Source: Bryopsis sp. KO-2023 (taxonomy: Eukaryota > Chlorophyta > Ulvophyceae > Bryopsidales > Bryopsidaceae). Taken from it: 64,000 nucleotides of DNA. Below, in pieces: positions 11,046-22,971 of this stretch. Position 1 is the first letter of the stretch. Every line of letters begins with the position of its first letter. The translations under genes and the position numbers were made by a program. Below the pieces are notes generated by a model. That model did not search any database. It was not told the origin of the DNA and saw nothing but the letters and a program-made list of their open reading frames with translations. Location: positions 3,844,001 through 3,908,000 of the forward strand of contig BSYQ01000002.1 in NCBI GenBank assembly GCA_030272585.1, given 5' to 3'.

Positions 11046-12400
11046 TTTGAGGGGGAGCTGATCAATTTTTTGATTTTTTTCTAGTTTTTCGCATTTTTGA
11101 AGGGCTGGGGTTCGCACATTACGAGAAAGAGAGAGGGAGAGGGAGAGGGAGAATTTCTTTTATGTTTTTTTTCGAGTGCCAGGTTTTTTTCTGCGCCCAT
11201 GCTCGCAGCCGCCGCCGTTTGCTGGAGTTAATTCCAGAGGAGGGATTAGGTGTGATTGCGGCCAGGAGGAGTGCGCGACGACAGGTGTTGGCGAAGCGGG
11301 TTTTACGATCGCTTGTTTCCTCGAATGGAGTGTCGTGGAAAGTCGCCATGTCGGGCGTGGGCGCGATGTCGCACTGGGGCGTTAGGGAGTCTACCTGTTT
11401 CCTGGCTTGCTGGGGCTGTGAGTGGGTGAGTGGAATGAGTTGACGATTTACTGGATACCGAACGCTGGAAGGTGATTCTTACGTAACCGCATCTTGGGTG
11501 GTGGTCGAATCGTGGAAAGCAATGTCTTTTTTTAAACTACCCTTTCTTTTTCGGATTTTTTTTTTTCGCTCGCGGGGGAGGGGAAGGAGAAAAAATGTGC
11601 GGGATTCGAAAACGGAGGAAAAAGAAAGACCCTTGAGAGTTTTTTTCAACACCTATAGCGTGCGCGCGAGAGGAAGAAAGGAGTTCGACTCGGCAAAAAA
11701 AAACCCAGAGGCGAAAGAGGGGGAGTAGGGTCTGCGATCCAAACGATCAACGGTTAGAAAAAGGGATTTCAAACCTTCTGCTGTGCTCGTTTTTTCTTTC
11801 GCTCTTTCGTTTACAAAAAAACTTCCTGGTTTCTTGTTTAGGTTTTCCAGTCGCTGGAAAAAAAACTCAGGCGAAAAAGAAGAGGGGTAGGTTCTGCGCT
11901 AGGAATGACTGACGGTTAAAAAAAGGATTTTAACCCTGCAAAGGTTAACCGTTTGTTCTTTCGCTTTTCCCTTTCATAACTTTCTGGTTTCTTGTTTAGG
12001 TTTTCCAGGTCGGGAAAAACTCCAGGTCGGGAAAAAATTATTCCGTGAAAACGGGCTGTCGCTTTTTTTTCCGCTGCGCAGGTCGTCGAGAAAGAAAGGT
12101 ACTTGAAAATATTACATATCTTTCAGAGCATCTGCAGTAGCATAAAAAAAGACCCTACAACTTTTTCTCTTAAAAAAAGTTTTTTCCTGTGAAGAGAAAA
12201 AAAAAAAAACAGTTGCCCAATTTTTTGCAGGTTTTTGTTTTCACTTCGAGAGTTTAAATGTTTCGAAACTTTTTATATAAGTTTCTTTATAAATATTTCA
12301 GCATTGGGAAAAAATATATGGGAAGGAAAGAGGGGGAACAAAAGGTTTATAATGGATTTAAAGGCGAAAGGGGAACAGTTCTTTTTTTTTGCAAATATCG
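11046..12400. other. Repeat-rich intergenic DNA
   Basis: Contains a GA-rich tract (11124-11153) and two diverged tandem units, listed separately. A 76-codon minus-strand frame at 11349-11119 is weakly protein-like but unsupported. The strip 11050-11115 resembles 49083-49150, so this stretch seems part of the duplicated material described below. Confidence 0.5.
11690..12020. repeat. Two diverged ~165-bp tandem units
   Basis: Each unit starts at an A-run followed by CAGAGGCGAAAGAG/CAGGCGAAAAAG, passes through GTAGGGTCTGCG/GTAGGTTCTGCG and a GGTTA-A-run, and ends CTGGTTTCTTGTTTAGG plus TTTTCCAG. Units are about 11690-11858 and 11859-12016. Confidence 0.65.
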
Positions 12401-15400
12401 TTCCAGTGAATCTTTCTTTTTCCAATTCTGGGCCTGGGTGATGCAATTTAAAACTAAACTATAAATAAAGAAAAGAAGCAATTTTTCAAGAAATAATAAT
12501 CCAGTTACCTTTATTCCAGGTTTCTTTTTTTTACCAACTGAAACAAACTTCTCGAACCGATGGAATAAAAGCCCCCCTCCTCTTTTTAAAAGAAAAAACA
12601 TTTTCAAGAAAAAAAAAATCCAGTGAAGAGAATTTTTTATGATATACAAGACAAGAGAGAAAAAAAGGGGCAGAACTAAAAAAAGAATTCTGTGTTCTTT
12701 CTTTTTTTTTCACATAGGAAAAGGAGGAGTTTTTTTCTTTCCTATTTTCAGCCTGTGGAGTGCTCTCCCCCCCCCAAAAAAATAAAGACCAAAAAAAAAA
12801 AAAATTGGAATAAAGGTGAGGAATATTCTTTTTTTTTTCCCGACCAAACCATATTTTTTTTACAAACTCGTGGAAAAATACTCGACCTCTTTCCCCTTCC
12901 AGAAAAAGATAAAAATAAAAAAAGGAGGAAAACAAAATATCGAAAACAAATACAACTGAAAAAGTTGCGTTTTGTAGACAAGCCAGGTTGTGTGTGTTTT
13001 TTTTTTTTCGATTCTCGGGGGGGGGGTTTGTTCAATTTTCTGTGGAGCTCTTTTTTTTTCCCTTCTTTTTTTCGAGGCTTATTTTTCCTGTCCCTTATTA
13101 CCTTTAATCAGCTCAATTGTTTAACTTATTACTCAATTTCAGTGTTGTTTTTCTTTCATATTGAATTCTGAGATATGTAATTTTTTTTCCCCTTCACATG
13201 TCAGTAGTTTCTTTTCCAACCTTCAATAAAATCCTCTTTTTTTTCTTAATATTTTCCTGATTTGTTCCCTCCTCAATTTTCAGTGGGTGGGTTTTCTCTT
13301 AATATTTCAACAGTAATTCATTTTGTCTAGATATAAGAACCCTTCTAACTGAAAAAATCTCATTATTTTCCCCCCCTTTTCCTCCCTCTTCTTACCTTTA
13401 TTTTATTTCAGTGAAATATTATTGTATTAATTTAATTTTGTGCATTTTGTTTTTTCGGAGCTTCTGGAGTGGAGTGCGAAAAAAGAGGTGACAACTTTAA
13501 AAACACCGATTGTATTTTTTCCCTTCACTCTTAATTTGAAAAAATAAAAAAAATAAAAAAATATATCAAGTTTATGAAAAACGAATTAACCAGACTTTAT
13601 ACCCGCTTTTCTCTCATATCACAAGAATTTTTTTCTCGTTTTCCCATCTATTTTTTTCTCTCTCCATCTATAAGAAATTAGTGGTAATGTGAAGTACCAA
13701 TATCAATGCAAGTCTCAGCAACACCTTGACAACCCGAGTGTTGACCCCCCCCTCCCCCTTATGACAAAGACAGCCTCTAGGGAGCTCATTCTTGTTTCGC
13801 TTGAAAGAATGTGCCAAAAAAGGCATTGAGATGTTTATCGTGAAAAACAAAAACTAAGAATTATTAACGTTAAGGTATGGAGAAAACCTCGTGCAACTGA
13901 TCTAGTAAGGATCTCTTCCGTCAAAAATTGGTATAAGCCTTTGTGTTGGGCTCATTCTTTATAGAAGAAATATTTTCCTATTCAAGGTTCGTGAAGATTA
14001 GAGGAGTAATCGTATTTCCACAGTGCCCTTGTTGAATAAAATTATATTCGACAGTGCTTCATTATATAGGCATATTTAATATATTAAGCAAAATATAAGC
14101 AAAACGGGTTGATCGAGTAATTTCCATATCGCCATAGTACCGAGCGTTTTTTTTACCGAATATTTCATAACCAAACATCGGTGGGTTAAATCGACATTCG
14201 GAAATCCTTGGACATCCCCAGGGTTTTATGTTCTTCCCTGTGCGACCCTTCTATCGCCTTTTTTTGTCGTTACGAGCTATGAAGTGTGCAACTACTTATG
14301 GTGCTTTGTTACAGCTGTGACCGGTGTTTCTACTGCGAGTGTGAGCTTTGAAACTGGGATCTCGTGGATCAAATTGTTGGACGTAATTTTTGACCGAACG
14401 TTTCAAAACCGAATAGCGGTGGCTGTTCGGTTTTCAAACGTTCAGAAATTACCCAATCTACAATACTTCACTAACCTAGCATCATTTTATATAGCTTCCG
14501 CTCTTTTTCCATATTGTGGAATATGTTTTTTTACCTATCGCTTGGTGGACTTTCTAAATAAATAAACCCTTCATATTTATGCGAGCGATATATCGCTTGG
14601 TAGACTTTCTAAATACATAAACGCTTGATAGTAATGTGAGCGATTGATAACGTGAGTAGAAAATTCCCTTCGCATAAGAAGATACTTTGCTTCAACTAAG
14701 GAGGTGATCTTGAGTATATATGTTATTATGGAAGATTCGCTTCGCCCTATAATCGTAATTACAGAATTCTGGGGTTGACCTCTGCTCAAACACATTTTTT
14801 GGTGTCGCTCTTGCATTAAAACCTATTTATTTAAAAAAAAGATGGAATTCAAGCCAGGTTTACTCATGAAGAAAGTTCTTCGAGTTCAATAAACTCCGTC
14901 ACCCCCTCTAGCAATCTAATCCGCAAAGGAAACGGGTTGGCAGAATCGGTAGAGTGTTTTTGACTTTTCGTGTCCTTACGCTGTCAAATTGTTCAAATCA
15001 TCCTATCATGATTTTTTATTTATCATGGGTCGCTTCCTCCGTGCAAGGACGGGTAATGGATCACTACTAATGGGGCGTCGAGAATGAACTCTTCACATGA
15101 ATCATTTAGCAACTACCTGATGATAGACTTAACATTGAAATCAGTCAACTTATTGAGAGGGTGAATCAGACCAACAACATTAGTGTGTGTCTATGTTATT
15201 CACCTACTATTCTTGGGTAGAGGAGAGGCTTGAAGTTTCGATCCTTTTTTCTCAAAGTGGAGATTGTCTCTCGTGCTCCAAGATGCAATCCACACGTTCT
15301 TGCTTACGGCCCTTCTTAACTTATTTTGAACTTACGTTCTTGCTTATTAAGAACGTGGTGAACACCTCGTTATATTGTAGCTCTTTATGTACTTCGATAT

Positions 15401-15780
15401 CCTTACCCCATCTTTCGTAGCTCGTTGGCTCCTCTCATCCGTGAACATTGTGTTGGATGATGTGTGTATGCTTAATCAACGCATCTCTCATCCCCCTTTA
15501 ATGAGTGTTATATTCCAATTTCGTTTTGAGGTTTGTTTCTTTGAAACATATGAGCTAGTTTTTTAAATTGAGCAAAAAAAGTTCTATCTATTGTGGAGCC
15601 ACACATATGTTTCTTTACCACCCACTTCTTGTGCACCAGAAACCTGTTATATACACTCAATTTTCGAGAAATTCGAGGTCAATTAGGCAAGCTCCGTACC
15701 CCTTACCAACTGATGTTCCCTTCCCTTGATGTTTTCTATTTCGTCGTACCACCTAAACTTTCTGTTGTCGCCGCTCCGCC
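12400..15780. repeat. Large dispersed repeat R1, copy A
   Basis: T-rich DNA with no gene, collinear with 50,600-54,100. Shared landmarks are CTATTTTCAGCCTG (12743 and 50921), GAGGTGACAA followed by AACGATTG-like sequence (about 13486 and 51570), the C-run near 13745 and 51892, and GGCTCATTCTT/GGCTCTTCTT with GAAGATTAGAGGAG (13950-14010 and 52290-52345). The right third (about 14930-15570) recurs at 52,800-54,100 and 59,030-59,740. Copies are clearly diverged. No coding content identifies the family. Confidence 0.6.
14537..14646. repeat. 55-bp direct tandem duplication
   Basis: Two adjacent 55-bp units, each starting ATCGCTTGGT and ending near GTGAGCGAT/GCGAGCGAT, differ at about ten positions. 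They lie inside repeat R1 copy A. Confidence 0.7.
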
Positions 15781-15786
15781 AAACAT

Positions 15787-16307
15787 TGTTACGCGAGGCG
15801 CTCCGTACGCCGACGCACTTCCGTGTAAAGAGTGAGAGAGGGTGGCGGCTGAGTTCCACAGGGTCACACAAAATCGAATCGAGTCGCACACGGGGTCCAC
15901 AGTTGCACTCACAGAATTACTGACAAGCAAGGTTACATCAAGCGTCCCATTCTTTAACTCCCAGTTCGACTTTCCCGAGGGTGACTAACCACCCGTAACA
16001 CTCCCACTACCCTGACTCACAGCCGCCAGTTCTACTCCTGACTCACTCACACACTCACACACAAGCCCAGACTAAAGCACGTTCCCACTCAGATTCAAAC
16101 CCGAGACCTCCGCCTCGCGAGTCTCACTTTAGTTGATCGAACCACTGTCTTGACCAGGTGCTCTTGCGGTGGTTTCCTCGCTGTAGTTCAGTAGTATCTC
16201 CTCAGGGGAATGCTGTCATCTACCGGGGATGCATCTGACGCTTCACAGACGTCAGATGCATGACGCTTTTGACGTCTGACGTCCCTGGACGTCAGCAGCT
16301 GGTATCA
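15787..16307 (-). repeat. 3' LTR of the chromovirus (521 bp)
   Basis: TG...CA ends and a 5-bp duplication outside. In element sense the first 80 bases of U3 hold several TGACGTC/GACGTC motifs and a 12-bp inverted repeat (16229-16261). A tRNA-like box-B sequence, GGGTTTGAATC, lies at about 16090 on the minus strand. Confidence 0.95.
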
Positions 16308-16308
16308 A

Positions 16309-16321
16309 TTGCCTCCCCCCT
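16309..16321 (-). other. Polypurine tract of the chromovirus
   Basis: AGGGGGGAGGCAA on the minus strand, directly upstream of the 3' LTR in element sense. Its position and purine content fit the second-strand primer. Confidence 0.75.
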
Positions 16322-16563
16322 GGGGGCAGTTGGTGCCCTCACCAAGTATCCATCAAAGGCATCCTTCTGATTCTGTAAAAGTAACTCTGAACTAGGGTGA
16401 TGCAAATCCCAAGCTCCCTGCACTTCTGAAAGGATAATTAGATCCCCATAAAATCCTTAACCCACAGAAGTTCAGAAAACACTTCACTGCCCTTATGCAA
16501 CCCATCCCCTAGTCACTGGGATTCCTGATCCTTCAGCCACAGAATCAAAAGTGCATCTAACTT

Positions 16564-19173
16564 CTACCTGATCCCAGCTCTCCTCTTATAATCAGCCAGG
16601 ATCTCTGATGCATTCAATAAATTGTCTTGGGGTTCCCATGTTGCTTCACTAAGTGGATACCCCTTCCAGACTACTAAAAATCTTCTTTTCCTTCCTGAAA
16701 ATTTATGTCTTACTACAGCCTCAACTTCAAATTCCTCTTCTCCCTCAGAATCTAATTCTGCTGGAGGTGCCATTACCTCCCTAGGAAACTTAGCACTTTC
16801 TTGAAGTTTTCTTAACTTTGATACATGAAATACAGGATGTAATTTCCATCCATCTGGTAACACCAATCTATATGCCACAGATCCCACTGCAGCAGCAATA
16901 ACAAAAGGCCCTATATACCTTCTTCTGATTTTCACTGGAATATGTTTCAAGACTGATAAATTCAATGTCTTTGTGGAGAGCAACACCTTTTCTCCCACTT
17001 GAAACTGTACATCTCTTCTCCTTTTATTTGCTTGCTGCCTCATCTTCTCTTGGGCTGTTTTATATCTGTCTTTGGCATCATTGATGACTTCCTGCATATG
17101 AGATATCATCTCTTGTACTGACTCTGCTTCTGCTTGAGCTTTTCCAGCCAGTAGATCCCCTAGTAACTGGGGATGCACTCCATACATCAAGTAAAAGGGA
17201 CTGTACCCTGTAGCAGTGTGTACAGCATTGTTGGCTGCAAATTCAGCCATCCCCAAGCCTTGCATCCATGTCTCTGGATGATCCTCAACATAGGGTCTGA
17301 GGAAATTCTCTAAGGTTCTGATACTGACTTCACTCTGTCCATCAGTTTGAGGATGGAAGGCTGTGGACATCCTCACTTTAGTGCCCACACACTTCATTAA
17401 CTCCTGCCAAAATTTGCTTGTAAATCTAGTGTCCCTATCACTGATTATCACACTGGGAATCCCATGATTCCTAAAGATGTGATCAAAGAATATTCTTGCA
17501 TACCCTGGTGCATCTATTGTTTTGCTGCAGGGTATGAACTTCACCATCTTAGTCAATCTATCAACAAATACTGCAATGGAATCAAATCCATCAACAGGGG
17601 GTAAATCAGTCACTAAATCAGTAGTGATCTGACTCCATTTCTTATCAGCTACTGGAATAGGTTGCAGCAATCCCTTCTGAGCCCTCAACTCAGGTTTCAT
17701 TTGCTGGCAAACCTCACATGTCCTAACATATTCCTGGACATCCTTTTTCATATCATTCCAGTAGTATTTCCTGGACATCAGCTCCAGAGTTCTCTCTATC
17801 CCCAGATGTCCAGAGATCTGATTATCATGTCCTTCAGTAAGGACTTTCATTCTCAGTTCCTGAGGAACCCATAATTTCATAAGTCCATCCTGAGTTTGAT
17901 AAATCAACAACCCTGATTCATTGATTCCATATCCTGGAATTCTTTCCCCATCCAGTATTTGATTGTAGATGTCTTTGATTTCAACATCTGCCAGTGTTGC
18001 TTGCTCCCAGAGTGTAATCTCCTCCACACTAGGTTGTAAGGAGCTTACTACATTCACTTGATTCTCTGCTGGTAAACTTCTTGATAGTGCATCAGCAACC
18101 AGATTCAGTTTCCCTTGGATGTACTGAATTTTTGGTTTGATGCTGAGGAAATGTCCTGCCCTGAGCCACCTGGCTTGGGGTCTTGACATCATCTTTTGAT
18201 CCATAAAATTTGTGAGTGGCTGGTGGTCTGTAAAGACTGTGACTTCTCCTGGGCAGCCTTCTAAGTAGTGCCTCCACTGCATCAAGCAGTAGGCTATTCC
18301 CAGGAGTTCCCTTTCATACACTGAGTAATTTTGTTCTGATTTTGATAATCTTCTACTGCAAAAGGCTATGGGCTGTAATCCAGAGCCATGATCCTGACAG
18401 AGAACTCCTCCAGTTGCTTCCCCAGATGCATCACTAATCACAGTGTAATCCTTTACTGGATTAGGATGGATCAGCACTGGTTTCCCCATCAATGCAGTTT
18501 TAAGTGATTGAAAAGCTTGTTCCTGAGCAGATCCCCACTCCCACATGACATCCTTCTTAGTTAAGTCATGTAGGGGGCCTGCTATCTTTGCAAAGTCAGG
18601 GATGAATCTCCTATAGAAGGAAACCATCCCCAGAAAACTCCTGACATCTGTTACTGTTTTTAAGGGCTTCCAATCCCTGATTGCCTTAACTTTCACATCC
18701 ATTGCTGAGATCCCTTTTTCACTCAACCAAAATCCACAGAAATCTGTTTCCCTCACACAGATTTCACTTTTAGTGGCCTTTGCAAATAGACTATACTTCT
18801 GTAGCCTGGCTAAGACTGCTGCTAGATGCTCTACATGCTCAGAGATGCTCTTAGAATAGATTAAGAGATCATCAATGAAGATCAGCACAAAGATATCCAG
18901 CATATCCTTGAAGATATCATTAACCATGTTCATGTATTGTGCTGGAGCATTAGTAAGTCCAAAGGAGAGTACTTTGAACTGATAGTGTCCAAATCTGCTC
19001 CTGAAGGCAGTCTTAGGCCTATCCTCTTCCCTTAGAGGCATCTGCCAGTAGCCTGATCTCAGGTCAATCTTAGTGAAATATCTAGCCCCATGTACCCTGT
19101 CAATCATCTCCTCTGGTAAGGGCAGAGGGTATCTATTTTTGATGGTTTTCTTATTGAGCCATCTGTAATCCAG
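16564..19173 (-). CDS. pol: Chromovirus pol, part 2: RT, RNase H, integrase, chromodomain
   Basis: The second piece of pol begins at the nested insertion site, in the middle of the reverse transcriptase. Counting from the ATG inside the adjacent LTR (19188), the RT catalytic motif FIDD is near residue 104. RNase H has Asp in ISDASG (about 253), Glu in YERELL (about 293) and Asp in FTDH (about 321). The integrase zinc site is H454, H461, C491, C494. The D,D-35-E core has D524 (ITTDLV), D584 (IISDRD) and E620. The last 55 residues form a chromodomain (FLVVWKGYP...ATWEP), which in this family steers integration to chromatin marks. No internal stop interrupts it. Its N-terminal part lies across the nested element at 24392-23206. 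Confidence 0.95.
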   Translation of the reverse strand: MDYRWLNKKTIKNRYPLPLPEEMIDRVHGARYFTKIDLRSGYWQMPLREEDRPKTAFRSRFGHYQFKVLSFGLTNAPAQYMNMVNDIFKDMLDIFVLIFIDDLLIYSKSISEHVEHLAAVLARLQKYSLFAKATKSEICVRETDFCGFWLSEKGISAMDVKVKAIRDWKPLKTVTDVRSFLGMVSFYRRFIPDFAKIAGPLHDLTKKDVMWEWGSAQEQAFQSLKTALMGKPVLIHPNPVKDYTVISDASGEATGGVLCQDHGSGLQPIAFCSRRLSKSEQNYSVYERELLGIAYCLMQWRHYLEGCPGEVTVFTDHQPLTNFMDQKMMSRPQARWLRAGHFLSIKPKIQYIQGKLNLVADALSRSLPAENQVNVVSSLQPSVEEITLWEQATLADVEIKDIYNQILDGERIPGYGINESGLLIYQTQDGLMKLWVPQELRMKVLTEGHDNQISGHLGIERTLELMSRKYYWNDMKKDVQEYVRTCEVCQQMKPELRAQKGLLQPIPVADKKWSQITTDLVTDLPPVDGFDSIAVFVDRLTKMVKFIPCSKTIDAPGYARIFFDHIFRNHGIPSVIISDRDTRFTSKFWQELMKCVGTKVRMSTAFHPQTDGQSEVSIRTLENFLRPYVEDHPETWMQGLGMAEFAANNAVHTATGYSPFYLMYGVHPQLLGDLLAGKAQAEAESVQEMISHMQEVINDAKDRYKTAQEKMRQQANKRRRDVQFQVGEKVLLSTKTLNLSVLKHIPVKIRRRYIGPFVIAAAVGSVAYRLVLPDGWKLHPVFHVSKLRKLQESAKFPREVMAPPAELDSEGEEEFEVEAVVRHKFSGRKRRFLVVWKGYPLSEATWEPQDNLLNASEILADYKRRAGIR

Positions 19174-19407
19174 TGTAACGGGACGCACACAGCCTCTAGC
19201 TGAGAGGACCTGCGTCTTGGGTTACTCCTTGTTCTTAGGCTCTTTTCAGTGGTGGTCACGTTCGTTCGGTCAAGTTCGGTCGAGAATCAGTCAATATGTT
19301 ACAGTCGAATCTAACAAGTCTCCCTCTACCCCCTAGAGGATCGCCTAAATACTTGGGATAGTCGGACCTACAACCCTCACTACATCCACCTCATCAGTCC
19401 TATTACA
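19174..19407 (-). repeat. 3' LTR of the nested element (234 bp)
   Basis: Identical by eye to the other LTR at 22972-23205. In element sense a purine-rich GTGGAGGGGAT (19408-19418) precedes it, the likely polypurine tract. Confidence 0.93.
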
Positions 19408-22400
19408 ATCCCCTCCACATCACCGCCTAAACTCCTGTCCGGCGGATGATGTCACAAGAAAGAAGAAACAAAAAACGTGATCCTGAAGGGTGTAGAGTTA
19501 CTGTCAAATTGAACAAGTCCCATTGTCCGTCAATCAGCTGAACTAATATAATCCGTCAGCCAATCCAAATCAACCCGATAAATGTTGTCAATAACCCATG
19601 GATAATATTGTCGGAATAAGATCCAATAGCAACTCACTCTGGTGATCCAATCCAACCAATCGGTAAAATATTCAGCTCACCTCTAAGAGTAGCGCTAATC
19701 CCAAATAAGTAAAATCAACTCAATCGAAATAAACTCAATCAAAGAAAAGAAATACGTACTGAAATCTCAGCCCCTTAGCCCATCCAACCTCAAACCAAAA
19801 GGGCTGGCTGTGATTTCAAGCAATATAAAATTTTTGTCGAATGAAAATCAATCCAAGTCAATAAGTAAAGTCTATCAATAACTGACTGCCGCTCCCCTCC
19901 TGATCTAAAGAAAATCAGTGAAATCGGCATCCCATACTACCCATCTCTGAGACAAGAGCCAATCAAACTATTGATGTCATGAAAGTCAATTTCTTGCCTA
20001 CTTCAATAAGCAATGTCCAAAAGAAAAGAAAGAGAAGAAAAGAAAATGTCTACTCAGTTCCACTACTCAGTTACTCACTCCCTCCGATCTCACCATCAGT
20101 GGAGCTAATCGGAATAAAGAAAATCAGTGAACCAGAACTAGAAAATATCCACCTCTGATCCCCTCATAATTAATCATATTATTCTCCCCTCCAGTTTGGA
20201 GATCCAGGGACTGAGGCTGAAAACAATGTCCCAAATACTAGTCAAAAGAAATCCTATCAAATCAGAAATCCAGGGCTGGCCATGATCGTAAAACTAGACT
20301 TTCAATCAAGCTACCAAATGCCTAATGGTTTTGCTTCTTAACATCTTAAGTTGATTGTAAGTTGTGCAAGCACACAAGCAAAACTAGACTGACCTATCCA
20401 TCCACAAGGAATCGTTCAGAATACTCACAAAAACGATCGCATAATGACCACTGGCTAATCCTACTTGCTCATGTCAGGTCCAACCCGGACTACCAAATCA
20501 GTCAAGAAAACAGAATCAAAGAAAATCAGACCCTAGCTCCCCTCCAGTCACAACATCTTTGGGGCTGGCTGGAGATCCAAGAATAAATATCAAGTAATGC
20601 AATGTCAGAAATTCCAATCTGACCTACAATCCATCCAATCCATTACCCCCCTCCCAACTGAAAACTGAAAACTGGGGGTTTAGGGCTGAAAATTCCATGT
20701 CAAAATAAAAAATAAAAATAAAAAGTTAACCACTCTTGAGCCAATAATATAGTCATTTTTTTTTTTTTTTCACCTCCAGCAACCCAAACAGATTTTTCTG
20801 GGACCAACAAAACCAAATTTCAATTCAAAATCAAAAATCAGATTCTAAATTAAGAACATCCATTCACCTCAGACCGAGCTCTATCGCCTGTCCCAAAGCG
20901 TTAAGTGGCAGCTTGGCGACATTTTCTCGACACTCACTCCAGTTGCCGCCCCCTCACTTGCCAACAAATCGTGGGCCTTGTGTGGCATCAATCCCTTCGG
21001 TCGTCAACTGAATCTTCACCCCGCAAAAGCTTCGCCTTGGAAGGTGACGCCCCCTCCGTCGGCTAATCCCTCACGTGATGGCATGCCTCCACCTTAGTGC
21101 TTCGCCAGAACTCATTGGTGGCCTTCGGGCGTCTGTCTAGACATCTGCCCATCATGCAGTCACACTTTCTTCGATATTCCGTTTACCGAGCGTCTCCTGC
21201 CCACCGACCGTGCAACTCAAGCTACTGTCATCGATGTGTTCGGCATTCGCTCCTCGTTGGATCTGTAGCATTTCGCCTCTCGAATAGCTTTTCTTCGCCC
21301 GCAAATGGTTACTGACATCTCTGACGTCCAAGTCGTGAGACGCCTTAGCTTCACCACTGGGTTACTGCCTATTCTGTTTAGGCTGCATATCCAGTCATCG
21401 GCTGCAAAAGACCATTTTTGCAGCGAATCGTGACACTTTCCAAGTGCCCTTGACGCAACTGCATGCTCTCCCGACTCCAGTCGATTTTCGGAATTATATT
21501 TTGATCATTAATTGCACGTTTGGTCACAAGCTCCTTTCGCCAAGCAGATGGGGCTCCTCCTTTTATTTCTGTCTCATTCCCGAATGCAACCGACGCGGAA
21601 TTACCAGTTGCGTTGCTCGCTCGACAGATTCGCATCACTCTGGGGTCCCTTCGGTTTCCCCACGAATCACATTTCCAATATCCTTTGGATCGACCCTTAA
21701 TTTCGAGCAAAATCTATTCAATTCAAGAGTTCCACTTCACCCATTGTCGAGATTTCGGTGTCTACATCCACAATGTGACTCCCTCTCAACGTGAAAATTA
21801 TTACTGGAAACTCTGTTGGGATTTCTGTCAGTTCGAGCCACTTGGCCTCAAAACCAACCAACAGCAATTTTACTTGAGTCTCCCATCAGTCAAAATCAAA
21901 ATGTGGTTTCATTCATCACCCTCATATGGTTCCGATTTTCGATTATATCCGTCTCTTCGCCACTGCGTCGCTCCTCCGACTTCGTTCGGCAATCCTTGCG
22001 CCCAGTTTTGTTTGACATCGCTAATCAACATCTTTTCCTCGGACCCCAATCCACGGTTCAAATGTGCTTCAGCTTCCACACCATCAACTTCGATTGACCT
22101 GTCCATGGTCGCAGCCCAGCCGACGACCAGACCTGTAGCTGTTGTGAGACAGCGAGTCGCAAAATCGATTTTCGATTCGCCCCCCCATGGAGGCCAGGGT
22201 TTACACCCCGCGATCGACTCCTTTACCACTATCGACTTCGATACGCCAATTCGATTCACCTTTCGAATCCATTCGTGAAATCCCCCAGGATTTCTCCAGA
22301 ACTCAATCCCCAAATTCTGGCGACAACCCCCAGCCTACCACGCATTGGCTGGGTCCGAAGGCCTCGTGACGAATGGTTACGCCTACGTCCACCTCTTCCC

Positions 22401-22971
22401 CTTCGGTCGATTGTCAGCGCATCTTGACGACAGTACCTTTCGCCGCATCACCCACGCGACGTCCGAATCCCAAAATCTGTATCTCGGTCCTCAGACCGGC
22501 GCAAAATCCTGCTTTTACTCAAGCAAAGTGTATTTTGGCTCACCAACTGCGAGACAAACTCGCCACACCTTCTCCAACGTTTTCGCACCTCCCTGCGCTA
22601 TTTCCCCACCGATCTTCGATGGTCGCATATTGGAGTCGTCACTCACTTTGAACAAAACCTCGTCAAGCTTTCGATCTACTTTCTTTTTCAACACTTTGGG
22701 CTACAACAACCCTCAAGACGTCGTTTATAACCGTTCTTCGTTTGTCTTTCGAATTCTGTGGAATTCTGTCCGCGACGTCCAAGTTTCGCGCCCAGTTGAT
22801 CGTCTCACAAGTCCACACGAGTCAGCTCACCCAGACTACTCGTCAAGTTCGTGGTACTTTCGTTTTCCTGGTTATGTCGTTACTACGTTGATGGCCTTTT
22901 CATTGTCCTTTCGCGTCCCTGTCCCACTTTGGATCATCCTCGTATTAGAGGTCCCTTCGCTCCGAAACCAT
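19408..22971. other. Interior of the nested element, no recognised gene
   Basis: The half next to the 3' LTR (19408-20870) is AT-rich with scattered GGGCTGGC motifs (19801, 20273, 20562; a relic at 20683) and repeated AAAGAAAATCAG. The other half (20870-22970) is richer in TTC/TCG. On the plus strand one frame is open over 21097-21315, 21520-22278 and 22345-22998 with few stops, but this is antisense to the element and the product resembles nothing I know. Minus-strand frames are short. Confidence 0.6.
22959..22970 (-). other. Primer-binding site of the nested element
   Basis: TGGTTTCGGAGC on the minus strand, one base inside the 5' LTR. Complementary to a tRNA 3' end GCTCCGAAACCA. It is the same 12-mer as in the host chromovirus (27055-27066). 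Confidence 0.75.

Noticed and set aside
10538-11050. 170-codon plus-strand ORF
   Set aside because: It is the opposite strand of the better supported two-exon frame, and its composition is not protein-like.
11124-11153. GA-rich tract as a retroelement polypurine tract or promoter
   Set aside because: No LTR or gene start is positioned to use it; probably a simple repeat.
21520-22278. 252-codon plus-strand ORF as a host gene
   Set aside because: It lies inside a nested LTR element, antisense to it, with no motif and neighbouring stops in the same frame; kept only as an observation.
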